DNA of 9,404 nucleotides from NCBI GenBank assembly GCA_016872875.1, contig VGYW01000332.1, positions 1 to 9,404 of the forward strand, in the 5' to 3' direction. The notes beneath the pieces were generated by a model. That model searched no databases and was not told where the DNA came from. It worked only from the letters and a program-made list of their open reading frames with translations. The stretch comes from Planctomycetota bacterium. GTDB lineage: Bacteria; Planctomycetota; PUPC01; DSUN01. Below are positions 1-6,237 of the stretch, piece after piece; within the stretch, counting starts at the first letter, position 1, and every line of letters begins with the position of its first letter. The translations under genes were made by a program, and so were the position numbers.

Positions 1-305
1 GCCCCCTTCGGGGGCTTGGATGGGGGGGACGCGCGATCCCAGGGCTCCCTTCGGTCGCCCTGGGCTACGGCTGGGTCGCCCGCGTCGGCGGGCTACAAGG
101 CCCCGAGATGTGGGCAAAGATCAGGGCGAAGCCCTGGGAAGGGGGCGGTAGGTAGGCCAGCCCTGAAAGGGCGTACTATGCGGTTCCGGGCGCCACATCC
201 TGCCCAGGGCGGGTAGTACGCCCCTACAGGGCCAAACCTGGCCGTTCGCCTGTCCCAGGGCTTCGCCCTGGGCTGCTATAGTACGCTCCGTTCGGAGCTT
301 CGGCG
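1..305. repeat. Non-coding cluster of short palindromic repeats
   Basis: No convincing gene lies here. The stretch is a chain of hairpin-forming units: 1-15 (GCCCCC arms, TTC loop), 38-45 with 57-64 (CCCAGGGC/GCCCTGGG), 122-136 (CAGGGC, GAA loop), 254-272 (CCCAGGGC, TTC loop) and 285-298 (GCTCCG/CGGAGC). The CCCAGGGC-type arm recurs three times with different loops, which suggests one dispersed repeat family rather than independent terminators. The small open frame at 16-216 merely reads through these repeats. The first hairpin could also end an upstream gene outside the window. The family identity is inferred; the hairpins are read directly. Confidence 0.75.
160..232. repeat. Inverted repeat with GGGCGTACTA core arms
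   Basis: A perfect 10-bp inverted repeat (GGGCGTACTA at 169-178, TAGTACGCCC at 214-223) sits inside longer imperfect arms (160-178 and 214-232), with a 35-nt loop. A related TATAGTACGC string appears again at 277-286. It behaves like a small mobile or REP-like palindrome. No coding role is visible. Confidence 0.65.
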
Positions 306-355
306 CCGAATGACCTTGCCAGAATCGGGGGCCATACTCGCGCTTCGCCCCGCTC

Positions 356-383
356 TTGACTCCATTGCTCCACAGCCTATACT
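356..383 (+). promoter_or_regulatory. Sigma70-type promoter for the membrane protein gene
   Basis: TTGACT (356-361) is followed after 16 nt by TATACT (378-383); each hexamer is 5/6 to consensus. Transcription would start near 390, giving a leader of about 30 nt. Because the promoter lies downstream of the in-frame ATG at 310, it supports the ATG at 421 as the true start. Confidence 0.65.
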
Positions 384-420
384 GGGACGAAGGCTTTTCT
401 CCACCGCCATCGAGGCGCCC

Positions 421-1200
421 ATGCAGGATTCCGTCCGAACAACCGAGCCGTGGAGGACGCCGTGCGCGGTCCTGGCGCTCTACCTTGGGGCGCTGATCGC
501 CGCAGCGGCGCTCCTCCCATGCCCTGCCGCGAAGACGCACGGGATGCGCCTCGCGCTTTGCCTGCTCGCCATCGAGGTCGCCGGGCTTGCAGTGGCCGCA
601 CCATTCCTTGCGGCCAGGGCGCGGTTGGCCTGGACGGCCAGCACGCTCGCTGCGATGGCATACGCGAGCGTCGTCATCATTGCCCTGGCGGCGCGGGGCA
701 GCGCGCCGCTGGCCGGGCTCCTCTGGTCCCACATCTTCCTTCTCGCCTTCGCGTGGGTGCTCGTTGCCCTCACGACCCTGCTGGTGCGCCTGCGCTTCCG
801 CCCGACGACTTCTCAGGCCGTGGCCACCGCCGTGGCCCTGCTCATGCTCGGACAGGTCTTCTTCGCCAACGGCCTCATCGAGGCGGCGGCGAGCGAGCGA
901 GGCAAGATGCTCGCGATTGATGCGGTCCTCTGGACCAATCCCTGGCTCATCGTCGGCGGCTCCATCCTCCAGGCCGACCCGTTGCGAAGCCAGGACCTCT
1001 ACGAATGGTCGGTGATCATCTACTACGGTTTCCGGTATCCCGGCGCCACCATCGCGTCCGCCTGGGTCAGAACCCTCTTCCTGACGGGCATTTACGCTGG
1101 CTGCGCCCTGCTGCTGCACGGGGCCGCATGGCTCCTCGCGCCCTCCACTCGGCGCACAGCAGCGGTTCAGGCAGTGGACAACAACTGTCCAGACCTCTAG
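421..1200 (+). CDS. Polytopic inner-membrane protein of unknown function (259 aa)
   Basis: The protein is hydrophobic and I do not recognise a catalytic motif. About six membrane helices are visible at roughly residues 15-33, 43-64, 68-90, 97-121, 130-155 and 213-240. A longer loop (about 156-210) with aromatic and acidic residues, including NPWLIVGGSIL and YEWSVIIYYGFRYPG, lies before the last helix. The overall shape resembles small ABC-2-type permease components, but no ATPase partner lies in the window and this is only a resemblance. I chose ATG 421 over the in-frame ATG at 310 because the promoter ends at 383 and a weak GAGG (412-415) precedes 421. The last residues (after about 241) are polar and probably cytoplasmic or unstructured. 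GC-rich third positions agree with a real gene. The next gene starts 153 bp later behind its own control region, so this is probably monocistronic. Confidence 0.7.
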   Translation: MQDSVRTTEPWRTPCAVLALYLGALIAAAALLPCPAAKTHGMRLALCLLAIEVAGLAVAAPFLAARARLAWTASTLAAMAYASVVIIALAARGSAPLAGLLWSHIFLLAFAWVLVALTTLLVRLRFRPTTSQAVATAVALLMLGQVFFANGLIEAAASERGKMLAIDAVLWTNPWLIVGGSILQADPLRSQDLYEWSVIIYYGFRYPGATIASAWVRTLFLTGIYAGCALLLHGAAWLLAPSTRRTAAVQAVDNNCPDL

Positions 1201-1241
1201 CGCCGCCGATCGGCTGAGACTGTGGCGGTCGCCATAAGTGT

Positions 1242-1253
1242 TGGACCAGTCCA
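1242..1253. promoter_or_regulatory. Palindrome upstream of the sigma54 site, possible activator site
   Basis: TGGAC-CA-GTCCA is a perfect inverted repeat centred about 64 bp upstream of the predicted start of transcription (about 1312). Sigma54 promoters need an upstream-bound AAA+ activator, so this is a reasonable candidate for its site. The role is inferred from position and symmetry only; no second full copy was found, though GTCCAGAC recurs at the end of the preceding gene (around 1187-1194). Confidence 0.3.
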
Positions 1254-1285
1254 GACATATGGGTTCATCCCTTCCGCCCAAGCCA

Positions 1286-1301
1286 CGGCACGAGAGTTGC
1301 T
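1286..1301 (+). promoter_or_regulatory. Sigma54 (RpoN)-type -24/-12 promoter
   Basis: The string CGGCACGAGAGTTGCT contains GGCACG, four bases, then TTGCT. This matches the sigma54 consensus TGGCACG-N4-TTGCW except for the first T. The invariant GG (1287-1288) and GC (1299-1300) are exactly 10 nt apart, as required. Transcription would begin near 1312, leaving a leader of about 42 nt before the ATG at 1354. A TTGACT at 1304-1309 has no -10 partner at the right distance, so a sigma70 promoter is less well supported. Confidence 0.6.
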
Positions 1302-1338
1302 CCTTGACTGATGTAGGGAGTGGTCCAGGTCAACTCGC

Positions 1339-1344
1339 AGGAGA
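1339..1344 (+). promoter_or_regulatory. Shine-Dalgarno for the toroid repeat protein
   Basis: AGGAGA lies 9 nt before the ATG at 1354 and fixes that start, which also gives an intact signal peptide. Confidence 0.7.
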
Positions 1345-1353
1345 CTCCGAGCG

Positions 1354-2460
1354 ATGCGCGCGACGTTCCTGACATCTCTTCTTGTTGCTTCTCTCCTGGG
1401 TGGCCGGGCGCTCGGGGAGGCGGCGACCGCCGAGCTGGCCAAGCGGTCGGACGGCAGCATGCGCAGGGCTGCGGAATGGCTCCTCAAGCAGCAGAAGGAG
1501 GATGGGACATTTGGGGGGCCGGCCGAGGTGGGCAAGGCCGCGCTCGTGCTCTCGGCTCTCCTTGCTTCGCCCGACGCCAAGGCCCTTCGTGACGACGCAA
1601 GGGTAAAGAAGGCAGTAGCTTACGTCGTCTCGAAACAGCAGGAGGATGGCTCGATCAACACCCCGGGCGAGCAGGGCCTGGCCAACTACCAGACCGCCGC
1701 CGCCATCTCCGCCCTCGCCGCCTTCGGCGACCCGGCCCACAAGCCTATCATCAACAAGGCCAAGGACTTCCTCCTCAGCATCCAGCACAAGGAGGGGCTC
1801 GACGCCGGCGGCTTCGGCTACAATAGCGACAAGCGCGCCGACCTCTCCAACACGCAGTTCACGCTCGAAGCCCTGAGGGCTGCTGGACTTAAGGAGGACT
1901 CGGAGGCCTTCCAGAACTGCCTGAAGTTCCTCCAGCGCTGCCAGAACCGCTCGGAGTCGAACGACCAGCCCTGGGCCACCAACGACGGCAGCGGCATCTA
2001 CTACCCCGGCTCGAGCAAGGCGGGGGTCATCAAGCTCGCCGACGGCAAGGTCATCTATAAGGGTTACGGCTCAATGACTTACGCACTCCTCCGGGGCTAC
2101 ATCCTCGTCGGTCTCAAGCCCGACGACCCGCGCGTCCAGGCCGCCCAGAAATGGATAACGGAAAACTACACCCTCGAACAGAACCCCGGCATGGAGGGCG
2201 ACCAGAAGCTCCAGGGCATCCTCTACTACTACATGTCTATGGCCAAGGCCCTCTCCCTCCTCAAGACGCCCACCCTCGACCTGCCCAATGGCACCAAGCG
2301 CCTGTGGGCCAAGGACTTAGCGGAGAGGCTAATCTCCCTTCAGGACCCCCAGGGCTTCTGGATCAACAGGGAGATGCGCTGGATGGAGAACGACCCCATC
2401 CTCGCCACGGCCTACGTCCTCCAGGCCCTCTCCGAGTGCCGCGCCATGCTCGCCCAGTAG
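1354..2460 (+). CDS. Secreted prenyltransferase/squalene-cyclase-like repeat protein (368 aa)
   Basis: Residues 1-21 form a signal peptide (positive start, hydrophobic core, ALG before the likely cleavage site), so the mature protein is exported. The rest shows alpha/alpha-toroid repeats of the squalene-hopene cyclase/prenyltransferase superfamily. QxxDG-type motifs occur at 46-54 (QQKEDGTFG), 95-101 (QQEDGSI) and 144-156 (ending GGFGY), with a degenerate one near the C-terminus (LQDPQGFW). Family signatures such as SNTQFTLEAL and DPILATAYVLQAL sit in the expected helix positions. No DxDD cyclase acid motif is visible, and the length is about half that of a true squalene-hopene cyclase, so cyclase activity is unlikely. 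A binding or scaffold role is an inference. The gene starts at ATG 1354 behind a good Shine-Dalgarno and a sigma54-type promoter, and is separated from the kinase gene by 136 bp. Confidence 0.85.
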   Translation: MRATFLTSLLVASLLGGRALGEAATAELAKRSDGSMRRAAEWLLKQQKEDGTFGGPAEVGKAALVLSALLASPDAKALRDDARVKKAVAYVVSKQQEDGSINTPGEQGLANYQTAAAISALAAFGDPAHKPIINKAKDFLLSIQHKEGLDAGGFGYNSDKRADLSNTQFTLEALRAAGLKEDSEAFQNCLKFLQRCQNRSESNDQPWATNDGSGIYYPGSSKAGVIKLADGKVIYKGYGSMTYALLRGYILVGLKPDDPRVQAAQKWITENYTLEQNPGMEGDQKLQGILYYYMSMAKALSLLKTPTLDLPNGTKRLWAKDLAERLISLQDPQGFWINREMRWMENDPILATAYVLQALSECRAMLAQ

Positions 2461-2472
2461 AGGGAGTGGCTG

Positions 2473-2496
2473 GCGCCGGTGCGAACGGCCCGGCGC
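2473..2496 (+). terminator. GC-rich hairpin after the toroid protein gene
   Basis: GCGCCGG (2473-2479) pairs with CCGGCGC (2490-2496) across a 10-nt loop, 12 nt after the stop codon and just before the next promoter. There is no following T run, so it is at best a weak or factor-assisted terminator, or an mRNA 3' end stabiliser. Confidence 0.3.
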
Positions 2497-2511
2497 TGCC
2501 GCGATTGGGGC

Positions 2512-2540
2512 TTGACTCCCCCCTTGTCCCCCGCTACAAT
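2512..2540 (+). promoter_or_regulatory. Sigma70-type promoter for the kinase gene
   Basis: TTGACT (2512-2517), 17-nt spacer, TACAAT (2535-2540). Both hexamers are 5/6 to consensus with ideal spacing, giving a leader of roughly 50 nt before the GTG start. This indicates that the kinase has its own transcript. Confidence 0.7.
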
Positions 2541-2581
2541 GCCCCCCGGTTGGGGGCTGGCCCAAGTTCCTGCCATCCGGT

Positions 2582-2588
2582 AGGGAGG
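2582..2588 (+). promoter_or_regulatory. Shine-Dalgarno that fixes a GTG start
   Basis: AGGGAGG lies 8 nt before GTG 2597. It decides the start of the kinase gene and places the first CxxC of the zinc ribbon at residue 8. Confidence 0.75.
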
Positions 2589-2596
2589 CCCGCGCG

Positions 2597-5500
2597 GTGG
2601 CGAAGCATCCTGCGAAGTGCCCGAAGTGTGGGAGCCGGCTCGAGTTCGAGTCGGCGATTGACGAGAAGCTCCTCTGCCCCGGCTGCCAACTGCTCCTGAG
2701 CATGCCGGGCAAGCACAAGCTCTCCGACAAGGTGGACCCGCTCATCGGCCAATCGCTCGGGGAGTTCGAGGTGGTCGAGCTCCTCGGCCGCGGCGGCATG
2801 GGCGCCGTCTACAGGGCCCGCCAGCCCTCGCTCGACCGCTTCGTGGCCCTCAAGGTCCTGCCGCGGGCAGTCTCGCGCGACGCCAGTTTCGTCGAGCGCT
2901 TCGGCCGCGAGGCCCACGCCGCCGCCGCAGTCAACCACCCGAACATCATCCAGGTCCACGCCGTCGGCCAGGACAAGGGCTTCCAGTTCATCGCCATGGA
3001 GCTCGTGGACGGCGAGAGCCTGTTGGACGTCCTCAAGCGCGAGGGCCGCGTCGCGCCCGACCGCGCGGTGGAGTGGATGAGACAGGCCGCCGCCGCGCTC
3101 GCCGAGGCCCACGCCGCGGGAATCGTCCACCGCGACATCAAGCCCTCCAACATCCTCCTCACCGCCAAGGGCCTCATCAAGGTGGCCGACTTCGGCCTCG
3201 CGAAGCGCGAGGGGATGGACGTCACGGTGACGGCCACGGGCGCGGCCCTCGGAACTCCCCTCTACTTCCCGCCCGAGATGGCGCGGGGCCACCACGCCGA
3301 CCCGCGCTCCGACCTCTACTCCCTCGGCGCAACCTTCTTCCACCTGCTGGCGGGCCGCCCGCCGTTCGAGGGCACCTCCACCGCCGAGCTCGCCGTCAAG
3401 CACGCCAACGACCCCGTGCCCTCGCTCAGGCAGGCCGCGCCGGATGTGCCTGCGGCGCTGGCAGGCGTCATCCAGCGCCTCCTCCGCAAGAACCCCAACG
3501 AGCGGTTCCAGAGCGCCCAGGACCTTCTCGAGCGCCTCAACGCCCTCTCCCCCTCTGGCTCCTTCTCCCCCTCTGGCTCCCTCTCCCTCGGGGAGAGGGC
3601 TGGGGTGAGGGTGCCTGGCTCCCTCTCCCCCTCTGGCTCCCTCTCCCTCGGGGAGAGGGCTGGGGTGAGGGTGCCCGGCGCGGCGGCGGAAGGGAAGCAC
3701 CCTCACCCTACCCTCTCCCCAGGGGAGAGGGACAAGAGGCCGGAGGAGCGCCGCGCTGTCAAGGCGCAATCGCGCAAGAAGGTCCTGATTCTCGCCGGTG
3801 CGGCTGCCGCAATCGTCCTCGTCGTCGTCCTCATCCTCGCCCTTCGCCCCGGCCCCTCTTCCCAATCCGCAATCCGAAATCCGCAATCCGAAATCCCCGA
3901 TGCCCCAACACCTTCCCCCGAGCCGCCCTCGCGCGAGGACGCGAACGCGGAGGTCGTCTTCCGCAACGCCCAGACCATGGCCGCGCGCGGCCGCTGGCAG
4001 GACGCCCAGGCATTCCTCGACCGCCTCCACCTCAAGTATGGCCAGACCGCCTACTATGCCGCGAACAGGGCCGCCATCGAGGCCCTTCAGGCCAAGGCCA
4101 ACTCCATCCTCATGCCCAGCCCGAAGCCGGAGCCGAAGAAGGAAGAGCCGCCAAAGCCCGAGCCCAAGAAAGAAGAGCCGAAGCCCAAAGAGAAAGAGCA
4201 ACCAACCGCCAAGGAAGATGAGGACGCCAAGAAGAAGGCAGAAGAAAAGCGGCAGCGCATCGAGGCCGAACGCAAGAAGCGCGAGGAGGCCGAAGCCAAG
4301 TTCGCCGAAGCCATGAAGCCCATCGAGTCCCTCGTCGCCTCCTGGGACTTCGCCGCCGCCCTCGACACCCTCTCCAAGCTCAACCCTGACTCCCTCTCCC
4401 TCGGGGAGAGGGCTGGGGTGAGGGTGCTTAGCGACGATATCGAGCGCCGCCTCACGACCCGCCGCGACGAGCTTGAGCGCCTTGCGAAGCTCAAGTCCCG
4501 CTTCATCTCCAAGATCACCTCCGCCCAGCCGCCGCTCGACAAGCGTGCCCTCCTCCTCACCGGCCTCAACGGCCCGGTCGTGAAGGCCGACGACAAGGCC
4601 ATCACCGCAAAGGTCGCGGGCACCGACAAGTCCGAGACCTACGACTGGCCGTCCCTCAGCCCGAAGACGGTCCAGAAGCTCCTCGACCTCACCCTCGACA
4701 AGCAGAATGCGGACGATTGGCTCTCTGCTGGCATCTTGCTCCTCTCTTGTTCTGGTCCCCCAACACCTGGCACCCAACCCCCAACACCTTCTTCCGCGGC
4801 GGAGCAAGCCTTCGAGAGGGCCAGATCCCTCGGCGCCCCGATTGACCGATATCTCGATCCTCTGGCCGCCGCCGCCTTTGCCCGTGCGAAGGCCCTGATC
4901 GAGGGGGGACGCGGGGCAGGGCCTGGCCCGAGGGTTTCCGAGGGCACGCCCCGCCTACAGGAGGGCATGAAGGCCCTCGAAGAGCTTGAGAAGAAGTATG
5001 CCTCGACCCCGTGGCTTGTCTCCCACAAAGATGATGTGGCTTCCGCCCGCGAGACCGCCAAGAGCGGCATCGCCGAGTCCGAAGCCGAGAAGCTCTACGC
5101 CGAAGCCGCGAAGCTCTTCGAGAAGAAAGAACTCTTCGACCTGAAGCCGATCATCGAAAAGCTCAAGGCCGACTTCCCCAAGACCCGCCCTGTCACCGAC
5201 GAAACCCGCAAACCACCGTTCTCCGAAATGGCCAAGTCCACCGAAACCCTCGGCATATTCATCACCGTCCGCCAGGACGGCAAGGGTGACTTCAAGACCA
5301 TCCAAGCCGCAATCGACGCTGCGCCAAAACGCAGCTTGATCCTGGTGGAGCCCGGGGCTCCGTATGAGGAGGATCTCCGCATCCCGGCAGAAAAGGAGGG
5401 AATCACCCTGAGGGGCCGCAAAGGCTCTTGGCCGATCGTGCTGTGCTCAAGGCGGACAGCGAAGGGGCAGGGCAGCGAGGCTGAGGACCGGTGCCTTGTC

Positions 5501-6190
5501 CGCGTCAACGCTGCCGGCGTCTCGTTTGAAGGCATGGTGCTCTCGGAGCTTGGCCCTGGTATCGGATCCAACGCGGTCATCTTCGTCCGTGCACCGGGCT
5601 TCCGCCTTGCTGCGGCGGTCGTTCACTCCGAACGTGAAGAGAGTCTGAGTGCCTGGGCCGATGTGGATCTGCGCGATTGCGTTTTCGCCGGCGAGACACG
5701 TTGCGACCGGGGCAAGGTCACGTGCAGGAACACAATCTGGCTCAGGAATGGGCCATCGTCCATCAACCACGGCGGAGCTTTCGAGAACGTCCTCATTCCC
5801 AAGGACACGCTTGAGATCGGCTCACCGTGCGACTTCATCTCCTGCACCGTTCTCGGGTCGCTCTCGTTTCGCACACAGCCCAATGAAGTTAGGGACTGTA
5901 TCATCCTCGGAGGCGTGGGGGCGGCTCAGCCGAACACCAAGGTTGACCACTGTAACCTCTTCACAAAGCAGCAACTATACCAGGGGCTCGCCCGACCCGG
6001 CAAGGGCTGTTTCAGTGCGGACCCCCAGTTCCGCGACCCGGCGAATTTCGACTATCGTCTGAAGCCGACGAGCCCTTGCCGCAAGAAAGCGAGCGATGGT
6101 GGGGACATTGGGTGTCGGTTTACGCCGGAGATGATGGAGGTGCTGGAGAAGGCGCTGGAGCTCCGGAAGAAGGGCATTATCAAGTTCTGA
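2597..6190 (+). CDS. Transmembrane Ser/Thr protein kinase with zinc ribbon and C-terminal beta-helix-like domain (1197 aa)
   Basis: Residues 8-30 hold a zinc ribbon (CPKC, CPGC). A Hanks-type kinase domain spans about 57-312 and looks active: G-loop GRGGMGAVY (64-72), Lys86, Glu105, HRD 178-180 with Lys182 and Asn185, DFG 198-200, PPE 225-227. A repeat-filled linker leads to one membrane helix (396-416). The kinase is therefore predicted to be cytoplasmic and the rest extracytoplasmic. The tail has a TPR-like stretch (about 452-500), a Lys/Glu-rich probable coiled coil (about 505-578), further helical segments, and from about 889 a pectinesterase-type opening (DGKGDFKTIQAAIDAAP) and beta-helix-like repeats ending with DPQFRDPANFDYRL (1142 on). 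Pectinesterase catalytic motifs are not evident, so a carbohydrate- or ligand-binding role is more likely (inference). The gene starts at GTG with a strong Shine-Dalgarno and has its own promoter. Several repeat sequences lie inside the frame. Codon choice becomes less C-biased after about 5330, hinting at a fused domain. Confidence 0.9.
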   Translation: MAKHPAKCPKCGSRLEFESAIDEKLLCPGCQLLLSMPGKHKLSDKVDPLIGQSLGEFEVVELLGRGGMGAVYRARQPSLDRFVALKVLPRAVSRDASFVERFGREAHAAAAVNHPNIIQVHAVGQDKGFQFIAMELVDGESLLDVLKREGRVAPDRAVEWMRQAAAALAEAHAAGIVHRDIKPSNILLTAKGLIKVADFGLAKREGMDVTVTATGAALGTPLYFPPEMARGHHADPRSDLYSLGATFFHLLAGRPPFEGTSTAELAVKHANDPVPSLRQAAPDVPAALAGVIQRLLRKNPNERFQSAQDLLERLNALSPSGSFSPSGSLSLGERAGVRVPGSLSPSGSLSLGERAGVRVPGAAAEGKHPHPTLSPGERDKRPEERRAVKAQSRKKVLILAGAAAAIVLVVVLILALRPGPSSQSAIRNPQSEIPDAPTPSPEPPSREDANAEVVFRNAQTMAARGRWQDAQAFLDRLHLKYGQTAYYAANRAAIEALQAKANSILMPSPKPEPKKEEPPKPEPKKEEPKPKEKEQPTAKEDEDAKKKAEEKRQRIEAERKKREEAEAKFAEAMKPIESLVASWDFAAALDTLSKLNPDSLSLGERAGVRVLSDDIERRLTTRRDELERLAKLKSRFISKITSAQPPLDKRALLLTGLNGPVVKADDKAITAKVAGTDKSETYDWPSLSPKTVQKLLDLTLDKQNADDWLSAGILLLSCSGPPTPGTQPPTPSSAAEQAFERARSLGAPIDRYLDPLAAAAFARAKALIEGGRGAGPGPRVSEGTPRLQEGMKALEELEKKYASTPWLVSHKDDVASARETAKSGIAESEAEKLYAEAAKLFEKKELFDLKPIIEKLKADFPKTRPVTDETRKPPFSEMAKSTETLGIFITVRQDGKGDFKTIQAAIDAAPKRSLILVEPGAPYEEDLRIPAEKEGITLRGRKGSWPIVLCSRRTAKGQGSEAEDRCLVRVNAAGVSFEGMVLSELGPGIGSNAVIFVRAPGFRLAAAVVHSEREESLSAWADVDLRDCVFAGETRCDRGKVTCRNTIWLRNGPSSINHGGAFENVLIPKDTLEIGSPCDFISCTVLGSLSFRTQPNEVRDCIILGGVGAAQPNTKVDHCNLFTKQQLYQGLARPGKGCFSADPQFRDPANFDYRLKPTSPCRKKASDGGDIGCRFTPEMMEVLEKALELRKKGIIKF
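3561..3674 (+). repeat. 60-bp tandem duplication inside the kinase linker
   Basis: Bases 3561-3614 match 3621-3674 at all but one position, giving a 60-bp (20-codon) tandem unit that encodes SPSGSLSLGERAGVRVPG-type residues. Each unit includes the 36-bp palindromic element (3578-3613 and 3638-3673). Within it, CCCTCTCCC and GGGAGAGGG form a 9-bp stem with a TCG loop (3579-3599 and 3639-3659). The unit length is a multiple of three, so the frame is kept. It lies between the kinase domain and the membrane helix. Confidence 0.9.
3698..3731 (-). repeat. Inverted, diverged copy of the 36-bp palindromic element
   Basis: Read on the minus strand, this segment follows the same pattern as the copies at 3578 and 3638: CCCTCTCCCC stem, GGGGAGAGGG, then a GGGTGAGGGTG tail. 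The stem is 10 bp (3711-3720 with 3722-3731). On the plus strand it is translated in frame as HPHPTLSPGER. Confidence 0.85.
3864..3898 (+). repeat. Run of five 7-bp repeats (AATCCGC/AATCCGA/AATCCCC)
   Basis: Five consecutive heptamers alternate AATCCGC and AATCCGA and end in AATCCCC. They are translated as part of SAIRNPQSEIP just outside the membrane helix. The unit is unlike the surrounding C-ending codon pattern and looks like an inserted intergenic-type repeat. It is followed directly by CCCCAACACCTTC (3903-3915), which recurs at 4779-4791. Confidence 0.8.
4391..4426 (+). repeat. Third identical copy of the 36-bp palindromic element in the kinase gene
   Basis: All 36 bases equal those at 3578-3613 and 3638-3673, although this copy lies about 720 bp away in a different part of the protein (residues 599-610, SLSLGERAGVRV). 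The stem is 4392-4400 with 4404-4412. The reading phase is the same as in the other two copies. The insertion follows the coiled-coil region and adds 12 residues. Confidence 0.9.
4757..4789 (+). repeat. C-rich direct repeat (CCCCCAACACCT twice)
   Basis: CCCCCAACACCT occurs at 4757-4768 and 4778-4789, 21 nt apart, so both copies read in the same frame as a Pro/Thr-rich patch (SGPPTPGTQPPTPSS). A shared 13-mer, CCCCAACACCTTC, is also at 3903-3915 in the same gene. It interrupts otherwise helical sequence near residue 725. Confidence 0.7.
4911..4954 (+). repeat. Inverted repeat in a Gly/Pro-rich patch of the kinase tail
   Basis: GCGGGGC (4911-4917) pairs with GCCCCGC (4948-4954). Between them are GGGCC-T-GGCCC (4919-4929) and a direct repeat of CCGAGGG separated by TTT. 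The encoded GRGAGPGPRVSEGTPR breaks an Ala/Glu/Lys-rich helical stretch, as the other inserted repeats do. The downstream GCCCCGCCTACAGG resembles the 221-230 palindrome, so it may be another in-frame intergenic-type repeat; this is tentative. Confidence 0.45.
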
Positions 6191-6210
6191 GCACCATCCC
6201 TCCCGAAGAG

Positions 6211-6234
6211 CCTGCCCTGAGCGTAGCCGAAGGG
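6211..6234 (-). repeat. CCCTTCGGCTACGCTCAGGG-type dispersed repeat
   Basis: On the minus strand this reads CCCTTCGGCTACGCTCAGGG followed by CAGG. It resembles a short repeat widely scattered in environmental bacterial genomes. It lies 20 bp after the kinase stop codon, and its imperfect symmetry allows a small hairpin. The family assignment rests on memory of the motif, not on a search. Confidence 0.55.
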
Positions 6235-6237
6235 TTC

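Noticed and set aside
310..420. Upstream ATG (310) as the start of the membrane protein
   Set aside because: The best promoter (356-383) lies inside this extension, and the added residues have no membrane or signal character.
121..1281. A 386-codon minus-strand open frame opposite the membrane protein
   Set aside because: It runs through the intergenic palindromes at both ends, is Arg/Gly/Glu-rich, and the plus-strand frame has regular membrane helices and a promoter.
3561..3731. CRISPR-like array in the kinase gene
   Set aside because: The repeats are directly tandem without unique spacers, one copy is inverted, and the whole is translated in frame.
2534..4807. A 757-codon minus-strand open frame opposite the kinase gene
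   Set aside because: It is antisense to a protein with intact kinase motifs, its content is low-complexity Gly/Arg/Leu/Val, and its length follows from the high GC and the C-ending codons of the real gene.
5261..6190. Active pectin methylesterase domain at the kinase C-terminus
   Set aside because: Only the opening motif (DGKGDFKTIQAAIDAAP) is convincing. The catalytic Gln/Asp/Arg signatures of the family are not recognisable, so only a pectinesterase/beta-helix-like fold is claimed.
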